Assembly: GCA_009700365.1 (NCBI GenBank) | Contig: WLME01000016.1 | Coordinates: forward strand, 1-14,173 | Length of the DNA stretch: 14,173 nucleotides | DNA from: Actinomycetota bacterium | GTDB taxonomy: Bacteria > Actinomycetota > Actinomycetes > Nanopelagicales > Nanopelagicaceae | Reading direction: 5' to 3' | Shown: positions 8,378 to 14,173 of the stretch, one piece after another | Layout of the letters: each line of letters begins with the position of its first letter | Numbering within the stretch: position 1 is the first letter of the stretch | Translations under genes and position numbers: made by a program | Notes under the pieces: model-generated | Databases searched by the model: none | What the model was told of the DNA's origin: nothing | Seen by the model: the letters and a program-made list of their open reading frames with translations, nothing else

Positions 8378-9824
8378 TCCAAAAGGTTTCATGAACACTC
8401 CGCGCGAGACACCTAAGCGCCGTCCGGTTGATGTTCGCATTCAAGATTGGCGAGAAGTCTACGAACCTCAATCTTTCGAACATCTGCAGAAGCAAGCAGG
8501 GCGCTGCATGGATTGCGGAATTCCTTTCTGTCATAACGGATGCCCACTCGGAAACTTGATTCCAGAGTGGAACGACCTGATGTGGCGTGGAGATAAGAAT
8601 GAAGCAGTTGACCGTTTACATGCGACAAATAACTTCCCAGAATTCACTGGTCGTTTATGCCCTGCGCCATGCGAAACAGCTTGTGTGGTTGGAATCAACC
8701 GTGACGCCGTAACAATTAAGCAGATTGAACTTCGCACTATTGAAGAAGCTTTTGATGCAAATAACGTCAAACCTCTTGCACCAGATCGTCTTTCAGGCAA
8801 AACAATTGCGGTGATTGGTTCAGGTCCTGCAGGACTTGCCGCAGCCCAACAGCTCACACGCGCAGGTCACACTGTTGCTGTCTACGAACGTGCTGAAAAA
8901 ATCGGAGGGTTGCTTCGCTATGGAATTCCAGAATTCAAAATGGAGAAGCACATCGTCGATCGCCGTCTTGCTCAGATGGAGCAAGAGGGAACACGCTTCC
9001 GCCCGGGGGTTAATGTCGGCGTAGAGCTCACAGGATCAGATCTACGTTCTAAGTACGATGCAATTGTGCTTGCTATGGGCGCAACTCAATGGCGCGATCT
9101 CCCAATTCCAGGGCGCGAAAATAAAGGTATCTACCAAGCTATGGAATTTTTGCCATGGGGTAATAAGCAGGCACTCGGGGAAGTTGATGTTCCACCGATC
9201 AATGTTGCAGGTAAGCACGTCATCATTTTGGGCGGGGGAGACACCGGCGCTGATTGCCTTGGAACATCTGTCCGTCAAGGTGCAGCGAGTGTTACACAGC
9301 TCGAAATTATGCCGCGACCAACTGAAGAGCGTCCATCGTCGCAACCTTGGCCAACATATCCGATGATTTATCGAGTATCGAGTGCGCATGAAGAACTTGA
9401 TAACAGAATTTTCTCTGTAAGTACGCAAGAGTTCGTAGGCGACGGAAGCGGAAACCTCAAAGCGCTCAAGATTGTCGAAACAAAGTTTGAAAATGGAAAG
9501 TTTGAACCAGTTCCTGGAACTGAGAAAGAGCTTCCAGCAGATTTTGTATTTCTTGCGATGGGTTTTACAGGCCCCGAAAAATCAGCCCTCATTGACCAAC
9601 TTGAAGTCGAACTTGATGAACGTGGAAATATCAAGCGAGATGAGAATTTCCAGAGCAGCGCTGAGGGGATCTTCGTTGCAGGGGATGCAGGTCGCGGACA
9701 ATCTCTCATAGTCTGGGCGATTGCCGAAGGACGTTCTGCTGCAGCCGCAGTGGATCGTTATTTGGCAGGGGAGACACAACTTCCTGCACCAATCGAGCCG
9801 ACAACTCGCCAATTAACGGTCTAA
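8370..9824 (+). CDS. gltD: Glutamate synthase (NADPH) small subunit
   Basis: GltD oxidises NADPH through FAD and passes electrons through iron-sulfur clusters to GltB. The 484 residues match the family. The N-terminal part has the two cysteine groups that bind 4Fe-4S clusters: Cys46, Cys49, Cys54 and Cys58 (CMDCGIPFCHNGCP), and Cys97, Cys101 and Cys105 (LCPAPCETAC). The FAD-binding GSGPAG is at 150-155, and the NADPH-binding GGGDTGAD begins at Gly288. The C-terminal FAD motif GIFVAGDAGRGQS is present. The second halves of the clusters and all dinucleotide motifs look intact. The start at 8370 has the GGAGGT site above. After the stop, only 37 bp separate it from pyk, so read-through into pyk is possible. 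Confidence 0.97.
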   Translation: MADPKGFMNTPRETPKRRPVDVRIQDWREVYEPQSFEHLQKQAGRCMDCGIPFCHNGCPLGNLIPEWNDLMWRGDKNEAVDRLHATNNFPEFTGRLCPAPCETACVVGINRDAVTIKQIELRTIEEAFDANNVKPLAPDRLSGKTIAVIGSGPAGLAAAQQLTRAGHTVAVYERAEKIGGLLRYGIPEFKMEKHIVDRRLAQMEQEGTRFRPGVNVGVELTGSDLRSKYDAIVLAMGATQWRDLPIPGRENKGIYQAMEFLPWGNKQALGEVDVPPINVAGKHVIILGGGDTGADCLGTSVRQGAASVTQLEIMPRPTEERPSSQPWPTYPMIYRVSSAHEELDNRIFSVSTQEFVGDGSGNLKALKIVETKFENGKFEPVPGTEKELPADFVFLAMGFTGPEKSALIDQLEVELDERGNIKRDENFQSSAEGIFVAGDAGRGQSLIVWAIAEGRSAAAAVDRYLAGETQLPAPIEPTTRQLTV

Positions 9825-9861
9825 CTTCGAAGTAACTACTAAGCACAGATAAGGTAAAGAC

Positions 9862-11301
9862 ATGCGCCGCGCCAAAATTGTTTGCACGATGGGTCCTGCA
9901 GTTGAATCTCCTGAAAAGGTAAGGGAGCTCATTGCCGCGGGCATGAATATGGCGCGCCTCAACCTTTCTCATGGTTCCTACGACGAGCATCAAGGGCGCC
10001 TTAATTTGGTTCGTGCCGCTGCAAAAGAGGCCGGTAAGCCAGTTGCAATCTTGGTGGATTTACAAGGTCCAAAGATTCGACTCGGACGATTTGCTGATGG
10101 CCCCCATGATCTTGCTCGCGGAGACATCTTCACCATAACTACAGATGAAATTTCAGGAACAAAAGAGCGCGTTGGGACTACTTACAAAGGCTTACCCGGT
10201 GATTGCAAAGCTGGTGACCGAATTCTTATCGACGATGGAAAAGTAACAGTTGAAGTTGTTGAAGTTAAAGGCAATGACGTCGTCACAAAGTGCATACAGC
10301 CAGGTGCTGTGAGCAATAATAAAGGAATCAACTTGCCTGGTGTCGCTGTTTCAGTGCCTGCGATGTCCGAAAAAGATGAAGATGATTTGCGTTGGGGGCT
10401 TCGAGCCGGAGCAGATTTTATTGCCCTCTCATTTGTTCGAAATGCCGCAGATGTAAAAGATGTTCATGCAATTATGGACGAGGTTGGTATCCGCGTCCCT
10501 GTTATTGCAAAGATTGAAAAGCCGCAAGCGGTCGAAAACCTTGTCGAAATTGTTGCGGCATTTGATGGCATCATGGTTGCACGTGGCGATCTCGGTGTAG
10601 AGCTTCCAATAGAAGATGTACCTATGGTGCAGAAGCGTTGCGTCGAACTTGCTCGCGATGCAGCAAAGCCAGTCATTGTTGCAACACAGATGCTTGATTC
10701 AATGATTAACAATTCATCTCCAACAAGAGCCGAAGCAACTGACTGCGCAAATGCGGTTCTAGATGGAGCAGATGCCCTTATGCTCTCTGGAGAAACCTCT
10801 GTCGGAGATTTTGCAATTCAAGCAGTCGAAACTATGGCACGCATCATTGAGCGCACCGAAGAACTTGGTCTTGATCGAATTCGCCCACTGACAAATAATC
10901 CACGAACCAAAGGTGGAGCAATCACCAAAGCAGCTGCCGAGGTAGGGCTTGTTGTAGGAGCGAAATTCCTCGTGACCTTCACGCAATCAGGTGACTCTGC
11001 TCGTCGCATTTCTCGTTTGCGATCACCGATTCCAATCCTTGCAATTACGCCCGAAGAAGGAACATATAACCGACTTGCACTGTCGTGGGGCGTGGAACCA
11101 ATGGTGACACCAATGGTTAAGCACACCGATGAGATGGTGTTGCAAGCCGATAAAATGTTGCTCGAAGGTAAGCGCGCCGAGATTGGCGAACTCGTAATGA
11201 TTGTTGCCGGTTCGCCTCCCGGAATTCCAGGATCCACCAATGCGATGCGCGTTCATAAGGTTGGCGACGCTGTAAATGGCGTCGTTGCTGCCTACCGATA
11301 A
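9862..11301 (+). CDS. pyk: Pyruvate kinase
   Basis: Pyruvate kinase transfers phosphate from phosphoenolpyruvate to ADP, giving pyruvate and ATP at the end of glycolysis. The 479-residue length and motif order are those of bacterial enzymes. The N-terminus RRAKIVCTMGPA leads into NMARLNLSHGSYDEH, with Arg, Asn and Ser for substrate and potassium binding. A B domain follows the DLQGPKIRLGRF segment. IAKIEKPQA contains the catalytic Lys217 and the metal ligand Glu219; VARGDLGVELP contains the second metal ligand Asp243; ATQMLDSMINNSSPTRAEATD is the classic signature helix. The C-terminal regulatory domain starts near residue 345. AAGG lies 7 bases before the ATG. No terminator hairpin is visible in the 56 bp between its stop and the tRNA. 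Confidence 0.97.
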   Translation: MRRAKIVCTMGPAVESPEKVRELIAAGMNMARLNLSHGSYDEHQGRLNLVRAAAKEAGKPVAILVDLQGPKIRLGRFADGPHDLARGDIFTITTDEISGTKERVGTTYKGLPGDCKAGDRILIDDGKVTVEVVEVKGNDVVTKCIQPGAVSNNKGINLPGVAVSVPAMSEKDEDDLRWGLRAGADFIALSFVRNAADVKDVHAIMDEVGIRVPVIAKIEKPQAVENLVEIVAAFDGIMVARGDLGVELPIEDVPMVQKRCVELARDAAKPVIVATQMLDSMINNSSPTRAEATDCANAVLDGADALMLSGETSVGDFAIQAVETMARIIERTEELGLDRIRPLTNNPRTKGGAITKAAAEVGLVVGAKFLVTFTQSGDSARRISRLRSPIPILAITPEEGTYNRLALSWGVEPMVTPMVKHTDEMVLQADKMLLEGKRAEIGELVMIVAGSPPGIPGSTNAMRVHKVGDAVNGVVAAYR

Positions 11302-11341
11302 TCCACAACCGAACTCGTTTCTACAATCAGCACTCTTCTAA

Positions 11342-11347
11342 TACGAT
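11342..11347 (+). promoter_or_regulatory. Candidate -10 element of the tRNA-Leu promoter
   Basis: TACGAT fits the TAnnnT pattern of actinobacterial -10 boxes and lies 10 bases before the tRNA 5' end, so transcription would begin a few bases upstream of the tRNA. The matching -35 region (around 11319-11324, TTCTAC) is poor. Transcription continuing from pyk is an alternative. Confidence 0.4.
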
Positions 11348-11357
11348 ATGGGAGTAA

Positions 11358-11430
11358 GCCTCGGTACTCCAACGGTAGAGAGGGCAGTCTCAAACACTGC
11401 ATAGTGTCGGTTCGAATCCGACTCGAGGCA
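11358..11430 (+). tRNA. tRNA-Leu(CAA) with an unusually short variable region
   Basis: The 73-nt sequence folds as a cloverleaf. The acceptor stem GCCTCGG pairs with TCGAGGC (one G-U pair), with discriminator A at 11430; CCA is not encoded (ACA follows). The D arm is CTC (11367-11369)/GAG (11380-11382), with a loop carrying A14, A15, G18, G19 and the trailing T-A-G-A. A 3-bp D stem and two extra bases after position 20 are the leucine tRNA pattern. The anticodon stem GCAGT/ACTGC (11384-11388/11396-11400) is perfect; loop CTCAAAC places CAA at 11391-11393, reading UUG. The T arm is GTCGG-TTCGAAT-CCGAC (11406-11422). Between the anticodon and T stems lie only five bases, ATAGT (11401-11405), whereas bacterial tRNA-Leu normally has a long extra arm. 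A15 with T48 could still form the leucine-type tertiary pair. A decayed or assembly-damaged copy is possible. Confidence 0.82.
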
Positions 11431-11431
11431 C

Positions 11432-12031
11432 ATGAGCAATGAAGCCATGACTAGCAAAAAGATTCGTATTCTCGTTGCCGAGGACGAAGCGCTCATTCGC
11501 ATGGACCTCGTCGAAATGTTGCAAGAAGCTGGTTATGAAATCGTCGCACAAGCCACTAACGGTGAAGAAGCGATTGCCCTTGCAACAGAACATCATCCCG
11601 ATTTAGCAATACTCGATGTGAAGATGCCCGTTCTTGATGGCATATCTGCTGCTGAGAAAATTATTTCAATCGCCCCGGTATTAATGTTGACTGCCTTTAG
11701 CCAAAGAGAATTAATAGATCGTGCACGAGATGCCGGAGTCATGGCTTATGTTGTAAAGCCCTTCACCATCGGCGATCTAATCCCAGCCATTGAAATTGCA
11801 ATTAGCCGCCATACGCAGATGAAGTCCTTGGCCGAAGAAGTTGCTGATCTCCATGAACGACTCGAGACACGAAAAATCATTGATCGGGCTAAGGGGATAT
11901 TGATGAAAGCCCTCAATCTCTCAGAACCAGAAGCCTTCTCCTGGATTCAACGGGCAGCTATGGACCGTCGCTTGACGATGAAAGAGGTGGCAAACGCGGT
12001 CATCTCGCCTGAGGCTGCCCTCGATAAGTGA
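11432..12031 (+). CDS. pdtaR: PdtaR/Rv1626-like response regulator with ANTAR RNA-binding output domain
   Basis: This cytoplasmic regulator is activated by phosphorylation and, through its ANTAR domain, binds paired RNA hairpins to control transcription termination or translation. In mycobacteria the partner kinase is PdtaS. The receiver domain (about 10-127) shows the acidic pair Glu17-Asp18, the phospho-acceptor Asp62 in LAILDVKMPVLDG, the switch Thr in MLTAFSQ and the conserved Lys in VVKPF. A linking helix (SLAEEVADLHERLETR) leads to the ANTAR domain RKIIDRAKGILMKALNLSEPEAFSWIQ, with the conserved AAMDRR near the end. At 199 residues the length is typical. The ATG at 11432 sits one base after the tRNA; ATG 11447 (194 residues) is an alternative. 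Neither has a properly spaced ribosome binding site, since GAGG at 11425-11428 is only 3 bases away and inside the tRNA. Confidence 0.92.
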   Translation: MSNEAMTSKKIRILVAEDEALIRMDLVEMLQEAGYEIVAQATNGEEAIALATEHHPDLAILDVKMPVLDGISAAEKIISIAPVLMLTAFSQRELIDRARDAGVMAYVVKPFTIGDLIPAIEIAISRHTQMKSLAEEVADLHERLETRKIIDRAKGILMKALNLSEPEAFSWIQRAAMDRRLTMKEVANAVISPEAALDK

Positions 12032-12080
12032 TTCCTTCTACCTTGCCGGTTTCTCAACATTTCGTGACCAAAAAGTAACC

Positions 12081-12121
12081 TCTCAAGCGGATAAAAAGGA
12101 CCATTCGCCTTGTCTCAAGCG
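12081..12121 (+). repeat. Pair of 9-bp direct repeats and a small hairpin in the livK leader
   Basis: TCTCAAGCG occurs at 12081-12089 and again at 12113-12121, 32 bp apart, which is about three helical turns. The second copy forms the left side of a small inverted repeat, CTCAA (12114-12118) with TTGAG (12126-12130). The arrangement could hold a pair of regulator sites near a promoter. A weak -35/-10 pair (TTGTCT 12110-12115 and ATTACT 12132-12137, spacer 16) overlaps the second repeat. The repeats are seen directly; the regulatory role is inference. Confidence 0.4.
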
Positions 12122-12150
12122 CGGGTTGAGCATTACTCTTCTCACCTCCC

Positions 12151-12162
12151 TGTCCCGGGACA
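12151..12162. promoter_or_regulatory. Perfect 12-bp palindrome upstream of livK (operator or RNA stem candidate)
   Basis: TGTCCCGGGACA is a perfect palindrome 28 bp before the livK ATG and 15 bp before its ribosome binding site. Its GC-rich core stands out in an otherwise AT-leaning leader. It could be a site for a dimeric repressor. As RNA it could form a short stem, but a zero-loop palindrome folds poorly. Confidence 0.4.
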
Positions 12163-12177
12163 CAAGCAATAAAAAAC

Positions 12178-12184
12178 AGGAAGG
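12178..12184 (+). promoter_or_regulatory. Strong ribosome binding site for livK
   Basis: AGGAAGG lies 6 bases before the ATG at 12191 and follows an A-rich stretch. It is the longest purine-rich site near a start in the window and fits high expression of the binding protein. Confidence 0.75.
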
Positions 12185-12190
12185 CACTAC

Positions 12191-13351
12191 ATGAATAAGA
12201 AGATCGTAAGCGGCTTCGCAATTGCCGCTGCTGCAACTCTTGCACTTGGTGCAGTTGCAACAGCACCAGCGAACGCAGCTACAAAGACAGTAAAACTTGC
12301 ATACCAAGGTCCACTTACAGGTGGCGCTGCTGCACTAGGTCAGGATCAGATTCCAGGTGCTATCTGGGCTATTGATCAGTACAACCGCACAAACCCAGCA
12401 GTAAAGATTGAACTCGTTAAGGCTGATGCTCAGTGCGACGGAACAGTTGCAGCGAACATTGCTCCAGGAGTTGCAGCAGATAAGAAGATTATCGGCGTTA
12501 TCGGAACAGCATGTTCAGGTGAAGCTCGTAACTCATTCCCTGCTTACAAGGCTGCAGGTCTCACAATGGTTGCTCCATCAGCATCTGCTGTTGACCTTAC
12601 AAACCGTAAGGCGAAGTCAAACGGCTTCCCAATTTTCCACCGCGTCGTTGCTAACGACTCATTCCAGGGTCCAGCACTTGCTCGCTACGCAGCAAGCGGC
12701 GTTTCATCACCTAAGTACTACTTAGTTGATGACCAATCACCATACGGTCAGCCACTTATCAAGCAGGACGTAACACCAACTGCTAAGAAGCTAGGCACAA
12801 TCGTTGGAACAGATTCAGTTGCTCAGAAGACTTCAGACTGGTCATCAGTTGTTGCAAAGATCAAGTCATCTGGTGCAAACATCGTTATCTTCGGTGGTTA
12901 CGACTATGACGCAGGCCCATTCATTAAGGCTCTTAAGGCCGGCGGATACACAGGCGTCTTCGGTGGCGGCGACGGAATCAACACGTCTGATTTCGTAAAG
13001 CTTGCTGGCGGAAAGACAATTGCTGAAGGCGTTCGTATGACTGCTGCTTCAGTTCCTTTCGCTACATTGCTATCAAAGGCTGAGCTTGCTGACTTCACAA
13101 AGGTAACTGGAATCAAGGTTCCAGGACTTTATGCTGAAACAGCATGGACAGCTGCAAACGTATTCATCCAGTGCATCAAGGCTGGAAAGATTACTCGTTC
13201 AGCAATCCAGTTATGTGTGAACTCTGGTTCATTCACAGCTGCTGACGGTTCAAAGTTCAGGTTTGACCGTTACGGTGACCCAACAACTGCAGCTGCTGTT
13301 GGTGGTTGGATCGTTAAAGATGGCGAAATCGTTTACGACAAGGTTGCTTAA
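12191..13351 (+). CDS. livK: Secreted branched-chain amino acid ABC transporter substrate-binding protein (LivK type)
   Basis: This is a periplasmic-binding-fold protein of the Leu/Ile/Val receptor family that captures its ligand outside the membrane and hands it to the LivHMGF permease. The 386-residue precursor has a Sec signal peptide: KK at 3-4, an alanine-rich core, and a likely signal peptidase I site after ANA at residue 29. The mature protein starts KLAYQGPLTGGAAALG, the usual N-terminal strand, and GVIGTACSGE is the ligand-loop region. Cys82 and Cys108 (mature positions 53 and 79) match the disulfide of E. coli LIV-binding protein; Cys328 and Cys342 may form another. There is no lipobox cysteine. 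Codon choice differs from its neighbours (strong preference for AAG, CCA, TCA and ACA), as in very highly expressed genes. Ligand could also be another amino acid, a short amide or urea. Confidence 0.9.
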   Translation: MNKKIVSGFAIAAAATLALGAVATAPANAATKTVKLAYQGPLTGGAAALGQDQIPGAIWAIDQYNRTNPAVKIELVKADAQCDGTVAANIAPGVAADKKIIGVIGTACSGEARNSFPAYKAAGLTMVAPSASAVDLTNRKAKSNGFPIFHRVVANDSFQGPALARYAASGVSSPKYYLVDDQSPYGQPLIKQDVTPTAKKLGTIVGTDSVAQKTSDWSSVVAKIKSSGANIVIFGGYDYDAGPFIKALKAGGYTGVFGGGDGINTSDFVKLAGGKTIAEGVRMTAASVPFATLLSKAELADFTKVTGIKVPGLYAETAWTAANVFIQCIKAGKITRSAIQLCVNSGSFTAADGSKFRFDRYGDPTTAAAVGGWIVKDGEIVYDKVA

Positions 13352-13388
13352 TAACTTCCTTATCTAGATTCGCTGTAAATATGTAGTA

Positions 13389-13428
13389 AACGTGGCCACT
13401 TCCAATTAATTTTGGAGGTGGCCACGTT
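13389..13428. terminator. Strong intercistronic hairpin between livK and livH
   Basis: The arms 13389-13405 and 13412-13428 pair over 17 bp with a single G-U wobble (T13400/G13417) and a 6-base loop (TTAATT). Each arm contains the palindrome GTGGCCAC. No T run follows, so it is not a classical intrinsic terminator. It more likely protects the livK mRNA 3' end or stops only part of transcription, giving more binding protein than permease. It starts 37 bp after the livK stop. Confidence 0.7.
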
Positions 13429-13460
13429 GCACAATCTTCATCACTGACAGATGGGTACAC

Positions 13461-14173
13461 ATGAATTTTTCGGTTATCGGTAGCCAGTTCTGGTCACTTG
13501 CATTTCAAGGGCTAGCACTTGGACTTATTTATTCTCTTGTCTCACTTGGATACACCATGGTGTACGGAGTTCTGAGACTCATTAATTTTGCCAACTCAGA
13601 AGTATTTATGGTTGGAACATTTTCTGTTTTATATTTGCAGGTCTATATTCTCGGAATTCCTATCGGGGATCCAGCACTTCATGGCGTAAAGCTCATTGCC
13701 TATCTGGCTATTTCATTGATTGGCTCAATGGTGGTCTGTGCACTTCTCGCCATTTTGGTCGAACTCGTGGCATATCGACGTCTTCGTGCACGCGGTGCTA
13801 ACAGACTCGCATCTTTGATTTCTGCAATTGGTGTATCTATCGCGCTCCTTGAAGGTTTCAGCATGCTCACTGGTGCTCGTGGAAAGATTGCACCTCGTCT
13901 GCTAGATAAGTGGAGCTTTGGCGAAGTCGCTGGTGCAAACTTCAGAATTGACCAAGTGATGGCAATTGTTATGCCCATCATTATCTTCTTCCTCTTGGAC
14001 CAGTTTGTGACTAAGTCGCGTCTTGGAAAATCTATCCGCGCGGTATCAATGTCTGAAGAAAACTCAAAATTGATGGGCATCGATATCAATCGAGTCATCA
14101 CGCTGACATTCTGCATTGGCGGACTTACTACTGGCGCTGCGGCATTTCTTTACACGACCGTGTACGAGAACAC
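13461..14173 (+). CDS. livH: Branched-chain amino acid ABC transporter permease LivH, N-terminal part (3' end outside window)
   Basis: LivH is one of two membrane permease subunits that pair with LivM and the ATPases LivG and LivF. The frame is open from the ATG to the window edge (237 codons and two bases) with no stop. GLALGLIYSLVSLGYTMVYG, then RLINFANSEVFMVG (about 39-52), is the LivH N-terminal signature. Several hydrophobic segments follow (for example about 78-101 and 170-183). The cytoplasmic coupling loop is GKSIRAVSMSEENSKLMGID, which contacts the ATPase. The start at 13461 has a weak GATGGG stretch upstream; a nearby ATG at 13451 is out of frame. It follows livK by 109 bp containing the hairpin, so the two are probably one operon with unequal expression. 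LivM, LivG and LivF are expected just downstream but are not in the window. Confidence 0.93.
   Translation, partial: MNFSVIGSQFWSLAFQGLALGLIYSLVSLGYTMVYGVLRLINFANSEVFMVGTFSVLYLQVYILGIPIGDPALHGVKLIAYLAISLIGSMVVCALLAILVELVAYRRLRARGANRLASLISAIGVSIALLEGFSMLTGARGKIAPRLLDKWSFGEVAGANFRIDQVMAIVMPIIIFFLLDQFVTKSRLGKSIRAVSMSEENSKLMGIDINRVITLTFCIGGLTTGAAAFLYTTVYEN

Noticed and set aside
9824..9833. Palindrome ACTTCGAAGT right after the gltD stop
   Set aside because: Only 10 bp, partly inside the stop codon, with no T tract or promoter context; likely chance.
12032..12190. Canonical ANTAR target (two stems with hexanucleotide loops) in the livK leader
   Set aside because: The only clear small stem has a 7-base loop without the expected A and G positions, and no second stem sits beside it.
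13389..13428. Classical rho-independent terminator after livK
   Set aside because: The stem is strong but is followed by GCACAATC rather than a T run, so full intrinsic termination is not supported.
13700..14116. Minus-strand frame opposite livH
   Set aside because: It is the shadow of the LivH frame, which has clear family motifs; the minus-strand product is not recognisable.
1..14173. Mobile element, prophage, CRISPR array or defence system
   Set aside because: No transposase or integrase, terminal repeats, spaced repeat array or defence gene is visible; all frames are accounted for by housekeeping and transport genes.

Overview
The window looks like chromosomal DNA from a low- to mid-GC, gene-dense actinobacterium. 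The gene set and order (trpB-trpA, a thiol-redox pair, lgt, a VIT-family transporter, gltB-gltD, pyk, tRNA-Leu, an ANTAR response regulator, and a branched-chain amino acid ABC transporter) resemble the order I know from Streptomyces-type Actinobacteria. The base composition is far below Streptomyces, and intergenic gaps are 0-100 bp in most places. That combination suggests a streamlined aquatic lineage of the acI/Nanopelagicales kind; this placement is inference, since there is no rRNA in the window.

All genes lie on the + strand. 1-3762 is one tightly packed, probably co-transcribed block: the 3' end of trpB, trpA, a MauE/DoxX-like membrane protein, a membrane-anchored DsbA-like thioredoxin-fold protein, lgt, and a VIT/CCC1-family metal transporter. 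Genes here overlap or are separated by less than 10 bp. 3860-9824 encodes both subunits of NADPH-dependent glutamate synthase (gltB, gltD), overlapping by 8 bp. 9862-11301 is pyruvate kinase.

11358-11430 is a tRNA with anticodon CAA (Leu), followed after one base by the ATG of a PdtaR/Rv1626-like response regulator with an RNA-binding ANTAR domain. 12032-12190 is a leader holding repeats and a perfect palindrome. It precedes a secreted LivK-type substrate-binding protein. A strong 17-bp hairpin then separates livK from the permease gene livH, which runs off the window end.

Functionally, the window joins amino acid synthesis (Trp, Glu), uptake (branched-chain or related amino acids), glycolytic output (pyruvate) and envelope biogenesis (lipoprotein lipidation and exported-protein disulfides). 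No mobile element, CRISPR array or defence island is visible, and I see no wholly new multi-gene system. The most unusual item is the tRNA: it has a leucine-type D arm and CAA anticodon but only a 5-nt variable region where bacterial tRNA-Leu normally has a long extra arm. Its 3' end is also placed so that normal tRNA processing would leave an almost leaderless mRNA for the response regulator.
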